64,000 bases of DNA from Pseudomonas solani (GCF_026072635.1 NZ_AP023081.1:1634501-1698500), one strand, 5' to 3'; shown: positions 32,961 to 41,871, counted from the first letter of the stretch. Notes: generated from the letters alone by a model not told the origin. Made by a program: numbers and translations.

Positions 32961-33687
32961 GCCCTGCGCGGTGATCCCCGTCTACAACCACGAACACGCC
33001 CTGCCCCTGGTGGTGGACGCCCTGCGCCAGCGCGACCTGCCCTGCGTGCTGGTGGACGACGCCTCCAGCGCCGACTGCGCACGGGTGATGGACACGCTGG
33101 CCGCCCAGCCCGATGTCCACCTGGTGCGCCTGGCAGTGAACCAGGGCAAGGGCGGCGCGGTGATGGCCGGGCTGCGCGAGGCCGGGCGCCTGGGCTTCTC
33201 CCACGCGCTGCAGGTGGACGCCGACGGCCAGCACGACCTCGAAGACGTGCAGCGCTTCCTCGCCGCCGCCGAGTCCCGCCCCGCGGAGCTGGTGTGCGGC
33301 TACCCGCAATACGACGAGAGCGTGCCCAAAAGCCGTCTCTATGCCCGCTACCTGACCCACGTCTGGGTGTGGATCAACAGCCTGTCGCTGTCGATCCGCG
33401 ACGGCATGTGCGGCTTCCGCGTCTACCCGCTGGCGCCGACCCTGGCGCTGATCGATTCCGCGAACCTGGGCAAGCGCATGGACTTCGACCCGGAGATCCT
33501 CGTGCGCCTGGCCTGGCGCAACCAGCCCATGCACTGGCTGCCGACCAAGGTGCACTACCCGCTGGACGGGCTCTCGCACTTCCGCCTGTTCCACGACAAC
33601 GCGCTGATCTCCAAGATGCACGCCAAGCTGTTCTTCGGCATGCTCCTGCGCGCCCCGCTGATCCTCTGGCGCAGGTGCCGGCCATGA
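32953..33687 (+). CDS. Family 2 glycosyltransferase of the aryl polyene cluster
   Basis: The start ATG 32953 overlaps the preceding stop by 8 bp and gives 244 residues. The GT-A fold marks are CAVIPVYNHEHAL at the N-terminus, VDDASS (about 34-39) and the metal-binding QVDADGQHD (Asp89-x-Asp91). It resembles dolichyl-phosphate or undecaprenyl-phosphate sugar transferases. It would attach a sugar during assembly of the polyene-bearing lipid. In several other APE clusters this domain and the next acyltransferase are one polypeptide (ApeJ); here they are split with a 4-bp overlap. Confidence 0.9.
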   Translation: MFKPCAVIPVYNHEHALPLVVDALRQRDLPCVLVDDASSADCARVMDTLAAQPDVHLVRLAVNQGKGGAVMAGLREAGRLGFSHALQVDADGQHDLEDVQRFLAAAESRPAELVCGYPQYDESVPKSRLYARYLTHVWVWINSLSLSIRDGMCGFRVYPLAPTLALIDSANLGKRMDFDPEILVRLAWRNQPMHWLPTKVHYPLDGLSHFRLFHDNALISKMHAKLFFGMLLRAPLILWRRCRP

Positions 33688-34616
33688 GCGAGGGGCACTG
33701 GGCACGCCAGGACGAACGCGGCAGCTTCCTGCTGATGAAGTTCACCGCCCTGGCGGTGCGCCACCTGGGCCGTCGTGTGCTCAGCCCGCTGCTCTACGTC
33801 ATCGTCTTCTACTTCTTCCTCTTCGGCACCAAGGCCCGGCGCAGCGCCCGGCGCTACCAGGCCAACCTCGCCGCCTGGAGCGGTCGCCCGGAGCTGGCGC
33901 CGACCCTCCGTTCGGTGTTCGCCCAGTTCATGGCCTTCGCCGACGCCCTGCTGGACAAGCTCGACATCTGGCGCGGCAAGCTGCCCCTAGAACGCATCGA
34001 GCTGGTGGACCCGACCGGCCTGCGCCAGCAACTGCGCGGCGGGCGCGGCCAACTGCTGGTCGGCGCCCACCTGGGCAACCTGGAGGTGTGCCGCGCCCTG
34101 GCCGAGCTGGGCGAGAAGGTGCAGATGAACGTGCTGGTGCACACCCGCCACGCCGAGCGCTTCAACCGCCTGCTGGGTGAGGCCGGCGCGAGCCACCTGC
34201 GGCTGATCCAGGTCAGCGAGCTGGACCCGGCGATCATGCTGCAATTGAGCGAACGCCTGGAGCGCGGTGAATGGCTGGCCATCGCCGGCGACCGCGTGCC
34301 GCTGCACGGCGGGCGCACCACCCAGGTCGATTTCCTCGGCCACCCCGCCGCCTTCCCCCAGGGCCCCTGGCTGCTGGCCGGGCTGCTCAAGTGTCCGCTC
34401 AACCTGATGACCTGCCTGAAGATCGACGGCCGCTACAAGGTGTTCCTCGAACCCTTCGCAGACGCCGTGCAGTGGCGCCGTGGCGAACGTGACGCGGTGA
34501 TCGAAGGCTGGGTCCAACGCTATGCCCAGCGCCTCGGCGAGCTGTGCCTGAAGGCGCCCGAGCAATGGTTCAACTTCTACCCGTTCTGGAACGAACATGA
34601 CGACACATCAGCCTGA
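33684..34616 (+). CDS. LpxL/HtrB-type lysophospholipid acyltransferase of the aryl polyene cluster
   Basis: ATG 33684 overlaps the glycosyltransferase stop (ATGA). The 310-residue protein has an N-terminal membrane segment (about 33-48, LSPLLYVIVFYFFLFG) and the catalytic HX4E motif GAHLGNLE (His129, Glu134) of lipid A late acyltransferases. Downstream, GDRVPLHGGRTTQVDFLG matches the family substrate-binding region. It probably acylates the glycolipid acceptor at the inner membrane. The cluster thus has two acyltransferases of different families (this one and 29440-30252). It overlaps the ammonia-lyase gene by 20 bp. Confidence 0.9.
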   Translation: MSEGHWARQDERGSFLLMKFTALAVRHLGRRVLSPLLYVIVFYFFLFGTKARRSARRYQANLAAWSGRPELAPTLRSVFAQFMAFADALLDKLDIWRGKLPLERIELVDPTGLRQQLRGGRGQLLVGAHLGNLEVCRALAELGEKVQMNVLVHTRHAERFNRLLGEAGASHLRLIQVSELDPAIMLQLSERLERGEWLAIAGDRVPLHGGRTTQVDFLGHPAAFPQGPWLLAGLLKCPLNLMTCLKIDGRYKVFLEPFADAVQWRRGERDAVIEGWVQRYAQRLGELCLKAPEQWFNFYPFWNEHDDTSA

Positions 34617-36138
34617 ACCCGTGGTCTTCGGCGAGCTGCCGCTGACCATCGAGCAGGTCGTGGCCCTGTCCCAGCGCCGCGCCCCCTCCCTGTTGCAGGG
34701 CGACGCCGCCTGGCGCGAGCGCATCGCCAAGGGCGCGCGCTTCCTCGACACCCTGCTGGACAAGGAAGGCGTGATCTACGGCGTCACCACCGGCTATGGC
34801 GATTCCTGCGTGGTAGCCGTGCCGCTGGAGCAGGTCGAAGCCCTGCCGCGCCACCTGTTCACCTTCCACGGCTGCGGCCTGGGCAAGGTGCTGGACGAGG
34901 CCGCTACCCGCGCGGTGCTGGCGGCGCGCCTGCAGTCGCTGTGCCATGGCGTTTCCGGCGTGCGCGTCGAACTGCTGGAGCGCCTCCAGGCCTTCATCGA
35001 CCAGGACGTGCTGCCGGTGATCCCGGAAGAGGGTTCGGTGGGTGCCAGTGGCGACCTCACCCCTCTGTCCTATGTCGCCGCGACCCTCTCCGGCCAGCGC
35101 GACGTGTTCTACAAGGGCCAGCGCCGCAGCGCCGCCGAGGTGCACGCCGAACTGGGCTGGCAGCCGCTGGTGCTGCGCCCCAAGGAAGCCCTGGCGCTGA
35201 TGAACGGCACCGCCGTGATGACCGCCCTGGCCTGCCTGGCCTACGCCCGCGCCGACTACCTGCTGCAACTGGCCACGCGCATCACCGCGCTCAACGTAGT
35301 GGCACTGGAAGGCAACCCGGAGCACTTCGACGAGCGCCTGTTCGCCGCCAAGCCGCACCCGGGGCAGATGCAGGTGGCTGCCTGGCTGCGCCAGGACCTG
35401 GCCATCGACGCGCCGACGCCGCCGCTGCACCGCCTGCAGGACCGCTACTCGCTGCGCTGCGCGCCCCATGTGCTGGGCGTGCTGGCCGACAGCCTGGGCC
35501 TGCTGCGGCAGTTCATCGAGACCGAGCTGAACAGCGCCAACGACAACCCGCTGATCGATGCCGAGGCCGAACGCGTGCTTCACGGCGGGCACTTCTACGG
35601 CGGCCACATCGCCTTCGCCATGGACAGCCTGAAGAACCTGGTGGGCAACGTCGCCGACCTGCTCGACCGTCAGCTCGCCCTGCTGGTGGACGTGCGCTAC
35701 AACCACGGCCTGCCGAGCAACCTATCCGGCGCGCCCCAGGCCACGGCCATGATCAACCACGGCTTCAAGGCGGTGCAGATCGGTGCCAGCGCCTGGACCG
35801 CCGAGGCGCTGAAGAACACGATGCCGGCCAGCGTCTTCTCGCGCTCCACCGAATGCCACAACCAGGACAAGGTGAGCATGGGCACCATCGCCGCCCGCGA
35901 TGCCCTGCGCAGCCTGGAACTCACCGAACAGGTGGCCGCCGCCACCCTGCTGGCCGCCAACCAGGGCGTCTGGCTGCGCCAGCGCGAGAACCCGCGCGCG
36001 CTGCCCGAACCGCTGACCGCCATGCACCAGCAACTGGCCGGGGACTTCCCGCCGGTGATCGAGGACCGCGCCCTGGAAGGCGAGCTGCGCCTGTGCCTGG
36101 AGCGCATCCGCGCCCGCCACTGGAGGCTCTATGCGTAG
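34597..36138 (+). CDS. Aromatic amino acid ammonia-lyase (HAL/PAL/TAL family)
   Basis: The 513-residue protein is of the MIO-dependent lyase family. The cofactor-forming tripeptide Ala-Ser-Gly lies at 150-152 in GSVGASGDLTPLSYVA. Catalytic-site stretches YGVTTGYGD, NGTAVMTALA, NSANDNPLI and QDKVSMGTIAAR are present. In the selectivity loop the pair is Phe90-His91 (FHGCGLG), where HAL has Ser-His, TAL His-Leu and PAL Phe-Leu, so the substrate is not obvious. In an APE cluster the likely role is deamination of tyrosine or phenylalanine to an aryl acrylate starter; a real histidine utilisation role is unlikely here because no hut genes are near. Overlaps bind it to its neighbours (20 and 8 bp). 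Confidence 0.93.
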   Translation: MTTHQPEPVVFGELPLTIEQVVALSQRRAPSLLQGDAAWRERIAKGARFLDTLLDKEGVIYGVTTGYGDSCVVAVPLEQVEALPRHLFTFHGCGLGKVLDEAATRAVLAARLQSLCHGVSGVRVELLERLQAFIDQDVLPVIPEEGSVGASGDLTPLSYVAATLSGQRDVFYKGQRRSAAEVHAELGWQPLVLRPKEALALMNGTAVMTALACLAYARADYLLQLATRITALNVVALEGNPEHFDERLFAAKPHPGQMQVAAWLRQDLAIDAPTPPLHRLQDRYSLRCAPHVLGVLADSLGLLRQFIETELNSANDNPLIDAEAERVLHGGHFYGGHIAFAMDSLKNLVGNVADLLDRQLALLVDVRYNHGLPSNLSGAPQATAMINHGFKAVQIGASAWTAEALKNTMPASVFSRSTECHNQDKVSMGTIAARDALRSLELTEQVAAATLLAANQGVWLRQRENPRALPEPLTAMHQQLAGDFPPVIEDRALEGELRLCLERIRARHWRLYA

Positions 36139-36556
36139 CGCCGGGGTGATCCAGGCCGAGGTGGAAGTCCTCGTGCCCTTCTTCGACGTCGACATGATGG
36201 AAGTGGTCTGGCACGGCCACTACGTCAAGTACCTCGAAGTCGCCCGCTGCGCCCTGCTCGACAAGCTCGGCCACAACTACTCGCAGATGCGTGACGCCGG
36301 CTATGCCTGGCCGATCATCGACCTGCAGCTGCGCTACATCCGTGGCGCCCGCTTCGGCCAGACCATCGTCGTGCGCGCCGATCTGGTGGAGTGGGAGAAC
36401 CGCCTGAAGATCAACTACCTGATCACCGACGCCGCCACCGGCGAACGCCTGACCCGGGGCAGCAGCGTGCAGGTGGCGGTGGAAATCGCCACCCGCGAGA
36501 TGCTGCTGGCCTCGCCCAAGGTGTTCGTCGATGCCGTGGAGCGGGCACTGCCATGA
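36131..36556 (+). CDS. Hotdog thioesterase (4HBT type) of the aryl polyene cluster
   Basis: The 141-residue protein has the 4-hydroxybenzoyl-CoA thioesterase pattern PFFDVDMMEVVWHGHYVKYLE, with the acidic pair Asp19/Asp21 near the expected catalytic position. It may release the product or proofread stalled acyl-ACP intermediates. Thioesterases occupy this place (ApeK position) in related clusters. It overlaps the lyase gene by 8 bp and the LolA-like gene by 4 bp. Confidence 0.88.
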   Translation: MRSAGVIQAEVEVLVPFFDVDMMEVVWHGHYVKYLEVARCALLDKLGHNYSQMRDAGYAWPIIDLQLRYIRGARFGQTIVVRADLVEWENRLKINYLITDAATGERLTRGSSVQVAVEIATREMLLASPKVFVDAVERALP

Positions 36557-37158
36557 CCGCCCGCCTGCTGCGCGCCTTGCTGCTGGTGCCGGCCCTGCTG
36601 GCGGGCTCGCTCGCCCAGGCCTTCGACCTCGACCAGCTCGCCGCGCAACTGGGCAAGCCCGCCGTGGTGCGCGGCCCCTTCGTGCAGGAGAAACACCTGC
36701 GCGCCCTGCCCAGACCGCTGACCAGCGAAGGGCATTTCGTGCTCTCCCGCGAGCAGGGGCTGCTCTGGCTGCTGGAGAAGCCGCTGCAGCAGGACTACCG
36801 CATCGGCGCCGCCGGCATCGCCCGCCGCGTCGACGGCCACTGGCAGGCGCAGCCCGGCCAGGACGTCGCCGCCCAGCAGAGCCGCCTGTTCCTCGCCGTG
36901 CTCAAGGGCGACCACCAGGGCCTGGCCCGCGACTTCCAGCTGCAGCTCAGCGGCGACGCCGACCACTGGCAGCTGCAACTGACCCCGAATTCCCTGCTGC
37001 TCAAGCAGATCTTCAGCGCCATCCAGATCCAGGGCGGCGCCCTGGTGGAACGCATCGAGCTGCTGGAAACCCAAGGCGACAGCACCGTGCTGCGCCTGCC
37101 GGCAAGCCAGCCAGGCGACGCCCTCGATGCCGCGGAGGCACGCGACCTTGCGCCCTGA
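36553..37158 (+). CDS. LolA-like outer-membrane lipid carrier protein of the aryl polyene cluster
   Basis: I start at ATG 36553 (MTARLLRALLLVPALLAG), overlapping the previous stop by 4 bp; the frame extends upstream inside the thioesterase gene. The 201-residue protein has a Sec signal peptide cleaved near LAQAFD. The mature part shows the LolA pattern: VRGPFVQEKHLRALPRPLTS followed by GHFVLSREQGLLWLLEKPL. LolA-like proteins carry hydrophobic cargo through the periplasm, so it probably ferries the polyene lipid to the outer membrane. The MMPL transporter gene overlaps its 3' end. Confidence 0.9.
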   Translation: MTARLLRALLLVPALLAGSLAQAFDLDQLAAQLGKPAVVRGPFVQEKHLRALPRPLTSEGHFVLSREQGLLWLLEKPLQQDYRIGAAGIARRVDGHWQAQPGQDVAAQQSRLFLAVLKGDHQGLARDFQLQLSGDADHWQLQLTPNSLLLKQIFSAIQIQGGALVERIELLETQGDSTVLRLPASQPGDALDAAEARDLAP

Positions 37159-39478
37159 ACGCCTGCTGCCGCGCCTGTTCCTGCTGGGCCTGGTGGCCCT
37201 GCTGGCGCTGGCCGCCTGGCAATGGCGCAACGGCCCGCCGGTGGCCGCCGACATGCTTGCCCTGCTGCCCCAAGGCGCCGGTGACGCCTGGGTGCAGCGC
37301 GCCGAGCAGCGCATGCAGGAACCGCTGAACCGCGAGGTATTGCTGCTGGTGGGCCACACCGACGCCGGGCGCGCCCAGGCCCTGGCCCGGCAGATTGCCG
37401 AACGCTGGCAGGGCGAACCGCGCTTCGAGCGCGTGCAGTGGAGCCTGCAGGCCGACCTGCCCGCCCTGCGCCAGCAACTGCAGGACAGCCGCCTGGCGCT
37501 GCTGCCCCGTGCCGACCGCCAGCTGCTGGAGCAGGCGCCCGAACGCTTCATCGCCCAGCGGGCCGAACGCCTCTTCGACCCCTTCTCCGCCGTCGCCCTG
37601 GTGCCTGCCGAGGACGACTGGCTGGGCATCGCCGGCCTCGCGCAGAAGGCCCTGGTGCCCGCCAGCCGTGTGCAAACGGACCTGGCCAGCGGCGCCCTGC
37701 AGGTGCAGGACGGCGACACCACCTGGGTGCTGCTGCGTGCCCGCACCCGGGAAGGTGCCTTCGATATGCAGGCGCCGCCCTGGCTCGCGGGCGAAGTGGC
37801 CGGCGCCCGCCAGGACATCGAAGCCGATGGCGGTCGCCTGCTCGCCGCCAGCGGCCTGCTCCACGCCGCCGCCGGCCAGGCCAAGGCCGCCCGCGAGATC
37901 AGCCTGATCGGCGGGGGCGCCAGCCTCGGCACCCTGCTGCTGATGCTGGTGGTATTCCGCCGCCCGCGCACCCTGCTCAGCCTGCTGCCGGTGGGCCTGG
38001 CCCTGGCCGCGGGCTGCACCGCCTGCGTGCTGGTGTTCGGCGAGATCAACGCGCTGACCCTGGTGCTCGGCGCCAGCCTCACCGGCGTCGCCGCCGACTA
38101 CCCGCTGCACTACCTGAGCAAGAGCTGGACCGGCCAGCCCTGGCGCGCCTGGCAGGCGGTACGCGACACCCTGCCGGGGCTCAGCCTGAGCCTGGGCACC
38201 AACCTGATCGGCTACCTGGCCCTGGCCTTCACCCCCTTCCCGGCGCTGACCCAGATTGCGGTGTTCTCCGCCGCCGGCCTGGTCACCGCCTACCTCTGCT
38301 CGGTGTGCCTGCTGCCGGCGCTGCTGGGCAACCTGCGCCTGGCGCCGCCGACCGCGCCCCTGCGCCTGGCCGAGCGCCTGCTGGCCTGCCGCGAGCGCCT
38401 GCTGGCACGCACCGGCAGCCTGCCCTGGCTGCTGGCCCTGTTGGCCTTCTGCGCCACCGGCCTGTGGCAGGTGCAGCCGCAGAACGACCTGCGCCAGTGG
38501 CTCGGCGCCGAGCCGCGCCTGCTCGATGAGGCCCGCGAGATCGCCCGCCTCACCGGCCTGCAACCCACCAGCCAGTTCTTCCTGGTGCGGGGCGACAGCC
38601 AGGAGCAGATGCTCCAGCGCCAGGCCGCGCTGGCCGAGCGCCTCGACGCGGCGGTGGCCGATGGCAACCTGCAGGGCTACCGCGCCCTCAGCCAGCTGGT
38701 CAGCCCCGAGGCGGTACAGCAGGCACTGCGCGACGCGCTCGCACAGTTACCCCGGCACTGGCAGCCGTTGCTCGACCTGGGCATCCCCGCCGAGGTGCTG
38801 GAGAACGAGCTCAACCGGCTGCGCAGCCAAGCCCCGCAAACGCTGGATGCAGCCCTGGCCGGCCCCCTGGGCGAGGCCTGGCGCCCGCTCTGGCTCGGCA
38901 GTGACGACCAGGGCCGTGCCGCCGGCATCGTCAGCCTGCAAGGGCTGGCCTCCCCGGCGCTGATGGCCGATGCCGCGCGAGGCCTGGACGGTGTGCAACT
39001 GATCGACCGCATCGGCGAGCTCAACCAGCTGTTCGCCGCCACCCAGTTCAGCGCCGCCGAGCTCAAGCTGGCTTCCTGCGCGGCCATTCTCGTGCTGCTG
39101 TGCATCCCCTTCGGCCTCGGCGGCTCGCTGCGCATCGTCGCCCTGCCGCTGCTGGCGGCGCTGGCGTCCCTGGCCTGCCTCGGCTGGCTGGGCCAGCCGC
39201 TGACCCTGTTCAGCCTGTTCGGCCTGCTGCTGATCACCGCCATCGGCGTCGACTACGCCATCCTCATGCGCGAAGCGGTGGGCGGTGCGGCGGTGAGCCT
39301 GCTGGGCACCCTGCTGTCGGGCATGACCAGCTGGCTGTCGTTCGGCCTGCTGCTGCTCAGCCAGACCCCGGCCATCGCCAACTTCGGCCTGGCCATCAGC
39401 CTCGGCCTGTTCTTCTGCTTCCTGCTCGCCCCCTGGGCACAGGCCGCACAAGCCCATGGCAAGGAGGTGCCGACGTGA
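37127..39478 (+). CDS. MMPL/RND-family exporter of the aryl polyene cluster
   Basis: The 783-residue membrane protein has one N-terminal helix, a periplasmic domain, a block of helices from about residue 262 (SLIGGGASLGTLLLMLVVF), a second periplasmic domain (about 445-645), and a second block ending near residue 770. This is the usual two-repeat MMPL plan with about 12 helices. It probably moves the polyene product across or out of the inner membrane using the proton gradient. ATG 37127 overlaps the LolA-like gene by 32 bp; TTG 37148 or a later start is also possible. The pairing of MMPL and LolA-like genes is conserved in APE clusters. Confidence 0.9.
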   Translation: MPRRHATLRPERLLPRLFLLGLVALLALAAWQWRNGPPVAADMLALLPQGAGDAWVQRAEQRMQEPLNREVLLLVGHTDAGRAQALARQIAERWQGEPRFERVQWSLQADLPALRQQLQDSRLALLPRADRQLLEQAPERFIAQRAERLFDPFSAVALVPAEDDWLGIAGLAQKALVPASRVQTDLASGALQVQDGDTTWVLLRARTREGAFDMQAPPWLAGEVAGARQDIEADGGRLLAASGLLHAAAGQAKAAREISLIGGGASLGTLLLMLVVFRRPRTLLSLLPVGLALAAGCTACVLVFGEINALTLVLGASLTGVAADYPLHYLSKSWTGQPWRAWQAVRDTLPGLSLSLGTNLIGYLALAFTPFPALTQIAVFSAAGLVTAYLCSVCLLPALLGNLRLAPPTAPLRLAERLLACRERLLARTGSLPWLLALLAFCATGLWQVQPQNDLRQWLGAEPRLLDEAREIARLTGLQPTSQFFLVRGDSQEQMLQRQAALAERLDAAVADGNLQGYRALSQLVSPEAVQQALRDALAQLPRHWQPLLDLGIPAEVLENELNRLRSQAPQTLDAALAGPLGEAWRPLWLGSDDQGRAAGIVSLQGLASPALMADAARGLDGVQLIDRIGELNQLFAATQFSAAELKLASCAAILVLLCIPFGLGGSLRIVALPLLAALASLACLGWLGQPLTLFSLFGLLLITAIGVDYAILMREAVGGAAVSLLGTLLSGMTSWLSFGLLLLSQTPAIANFGLAISLGLFFCFLLAPWAQAAQAHGKEVPT

Positions 39479-40632
39479 GCGTCATGCTGTTCTGGATCGG
39501 CCTGCTGGCGCTGTTCGCCCTGGCCACCTGGGGGGGCCGCAAGCTGGGCCTGATCCCCATCGTCAGCCAGCTGCTGCTGGCCAGTTTCGGCCTGCCGCTG
39601 GTGATGCTCTGGCTGGGCGCGCCCGTGGGCCTGGACAACGCCCAGGTGCTCGCCGCGCCCTGGCTGCAGTCGCTTTACGGAGTGGCCTTCACCCTGCTGC
39701 TGGGGCACATCCTCAGCGATGTGATCGACCTGCGCCTGCAGGCCTCCAGCGTGAAGATCGCCCTGCCGAGCTTCTTCCTGCCGTTCTTCTGCGGCCTGGG
39801 CTGTGCCCTCTGGCTGCTGCCGGCCAACGGCCTGCTCTCGGCCATCGCCGTGGGGCTGCTGTTCGCCCTGACGGCGATCCCCGTGCTGTTCCTCTACCTG
39901 CGCCACCTGGGCTACGACGAGGCGAGCATCCGTCGCCTGCTGCAGGCGGCGATCCTGATGGACCTGATGTGCTGGAGCATCTTCGGCCTGGCCCAGGGCA
40001 GCGCCGCGCCCACCACCCTGCTCTGGCCCCTGCTGGCGGCGCTGCTGCCGCTGGTGCTGTACCTGGCACGGGTGCGTGCGCCGCTGGTCTACAGCCTGGC
40101 CTTCTTCGCCCTGCTGCTGACCCTGCAGCAGCTCAAGCTCAACGCCCTGGTGTTCGGCATCGCCTACCTGCTGGTGATGGCGGCGCTGCGCCTGCCCTTC
40201 CGCCTGCCGCTGCCGGCCGGCATGTTCCACGCCGTGCAGGTGTGGCTGGCGGTGCCGCTGATCCTCGCCTTCGGCCTGCTGCAGATCGACTGGCACACGG
40301 CCTGGCAGAACTATTCCTGGCTGCAGTTCGGCGCCCTGCTGGTGCTGCCCATCGTCAGCAAGCTGGCGGGCAACTGGCTGGGCCTGTCCTGGGCCGAGGG
40401 CCGCCTGGCGGCCAGCCCGGTGAAGTGGCGCGAAACCGTGCTGCTGAACACCCGCGGCCTCACCGAAATCGTTTTTCTCAACCTTCTGTTCCAGCAGCAC
40501 ATCATCAGCGCGCAGCTGTACTTCGCGCTGATGCTGATGGGATTGATCGCCACCCTGTTGCCGGCCCTGACGCGCAGAGCGCACGCGCCCGCAGCCCCCG
40601 CCCCGGAAAGGAGTCCCCATGAAGCCCATTGA
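39475..40632 (+). CDS. CPA2-like sodium/proton antiporter-type membrane protein in the aryl polyene cluster
   Basis: The start is GTG 39475, preceded by AAGGAGG and overlapping the MMPL stop by 4 bp (385 residues). About 12 hydrophobic helices fill the protein, with features of the cation:proton antiporter-2 fold such as GLIPIVSQLLLASFGLPLV and NTRGLTEIVFLN near the C-terminus. There is no regulatory RCK or TrkA domain. It is not among the core genes of well-studied APE clusters. It could balance ion gradients for the MMPL exporter or carry a substrate itself; the sequence does not decide this. Confidence 0.82.
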   Translation: MSVMLFWIGLLALFALATWGGRKLGLIPIVSQLLLASFGLPLVMLWLGAPVGLDNAQVLAAPWLQSLYGVAFTLLLGHILSDVIDLRLQASSVKIALPSFFLPFFCGLGCALWLLPANGLLSAIAVGLLFALTAIPVLFLYLRHLGYDEASIRRLLQAAILMDLMCWSIFGLAQGSAAPTTLLWPLLAALLPLVLYLARVRAPLVYSLAFFALLLTLQQLKLNALVFGIAYLLVMAALRLPFRLPLPAGMFHAVQVWLAVPLILAFGLLQIDWHTAWQNYSWLQFGALLVLPIVSKLAGNWLGLSWAEGRLAASPVKWRETVLLNTRGLTEIVFLNLLFQQHIISAQLYFALMLMGLIATLLPALTRRAHAPAAPAPERSPHEAH

Positions 40633-41860
40633 AATCCAGCAGCGTCAGGTCGTGGTCATCGGTGCAGGCCCTTCCGGCGCCATCGCCGCCGCCCTGCTCA
40701 AGCGCAAGGGCCACGATGTGCTGATCCTCGAGCGCCAGCGCTTCCCGCGCTTCTCCATCGGCGAGAGCCTGCTGTCCCATTGCCTGGACTTCATCGAGGA
40801 GGCGGGGATGCTCGAAGCGGTCATGGCCGCCGGCTTCCAGATCAAGCATGGCGCGGCCTTCGCCTGGGGCGAGCGCTACACCGATTTCGACTTCCGCGAC
40901 AAATTCACCCCGGGCAAGGGCACCGTCTTCCAGGTGCAGCGGGCCAACTTCGACAAGCTGCTGGCCGACCAGGCCGCGCTGCAGGGCGTGGAAATCCGCT
41001 ACGAGGAAGAGATAGTCGCCGCCGAGTTCGGGGGTGATTGCCCGCTGCTCACCGTGCGCCGCCTCGACGGCAGCGAGTACCAGGTGGAGACCGCCTTCGT
41101 CCTCGACGCCAGCGGCTACGGCCGGGTGCTGCCGCGCCTGCTGGACCTGGAAGCGCCCTCCAGCTTCCCGGTGCGCCAGGCGGTGTTCACCCACATCGAG
41201 GATCGCATCGACGATGCCGGCTTCGACCGCGAGAAGATCCTCATCAGCATCCACCCCGAGCACCGCGACATCTGGTTCTGGCTGATCCCCTTCAGCAACG
41301 GCCGCTGCTCCCTGGGCGTGGTGGGCGAGCCCAGCCACTATGCGGGCCGCCCCGAGGACCTGGACGCCTGCCTCAAGGGCTTCATCGCCGAGACGCCGAA
41401 CCTGCGCCGCCTGCTGGCCAATGCCGTGTGGGACACCCCGGCCCGCGTCCTGGGCGGCTACTCGGCCAACGTCAAATCGCTGCACGGCCAGGGTTTCGCC
41501 CTGCTGGGTAACGCCGCCGAGTTCCTCGACCCGGTGTTCTCCTCCGGCGTGACCATCGCCATGCGTTCGGCGAGCATGGCCGCGGCCGTGCTCGACCGGC
41601 AGCTCAACGGCGAGACGCCGGACTGGGAAAGCGAGTTCTCCATCCCGCTGAAGAAGGGCGTGGACACCTTCCGCGCCTATGTCGAAGGCTGGTACCAAGG
41701 CAGCTTCCAGGACGTGATCTTCCACGCCGGCGGCTCGCCGGAAATCCGCGGGATGATCTGCTCGATCCTCGCGGGCTACGCCTGGGACGAGCGCAACCCC
41801 TTCGTCGCCGAGCCCAAGCGCCGGCTGCGGATGATCAGCGAATTCTGCGCCAGCGAATGA
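40619..41860 (+). CDS. FAD-dependent oxidoreductase with flavin-dependent halogenase motifs
   Basis: The 413-residue protein has an N-terminal FAD fold with GAGPSG (15-20) and the GESLL loop. It also holds the halogenase marks: WFWLIP (219-224, matching WxWxIP), FLDPVFSSG (302-310, matching FxxPxxSxG), and a lysine in GFQIKHGAAFAWG (Lys76) at the place of the catalytic lysine of phenol/pyrrole-type halogenases. It may therefore chlorinate or brominate the aryl head group or a carrier-bound intermediate, and an oxygenase or reductase role remains possible. Xanthomonadins, related aryl polyenes, are brominated. It overlaps the antiporter gene by 14 bp. Confidence 0.85.
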   Translation: MKPIEIQQRQVVVIGAGPSGAIAAALLKRKGHDVLILERQRFPRFSIGESLLSHCLDFIEEAGMLEAVMAAGFQIKHGAAFAWGERYTDFDFRDKFTPGKGTVFQVQRANFDKLLADQAALQGVEIRYEEEIVAAEFGGDCPLLTVRRLDGSEYQVETAFVLDASGYGRVLPRLLDLEAPSSFPVRQAVFTHIEDRIDDAGFDREKILISIHPEHRDIWFWLIPFSNGRCSLGVVGEPSHYAGRPEDLDACLKGFIAETPNLRRLLANAVWDTPARVLGGYSANVKSLHGQGFALLGNAAEFLDPVFSSGVTIAMRSASMAAAVLDRQLNGETPDWESEFSIPLKKGVDTFRAYVEGWYQGSFQDVIFHAGGSPEIRGMICSILAGYAWDERNPFVAEPKRRLRMISEFCASE

Positions 41861-41871
41861 GGGAGCCGACC

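Noticed and set aside
34597..36138. Histidine ammonia-lyase of histidine utilisation (hutH)
   Set aside because: No urocanase or other hut genes lie near, the selectivity pair is not Ser-His, and the gene is embedded by overlaps in the polyene operon.
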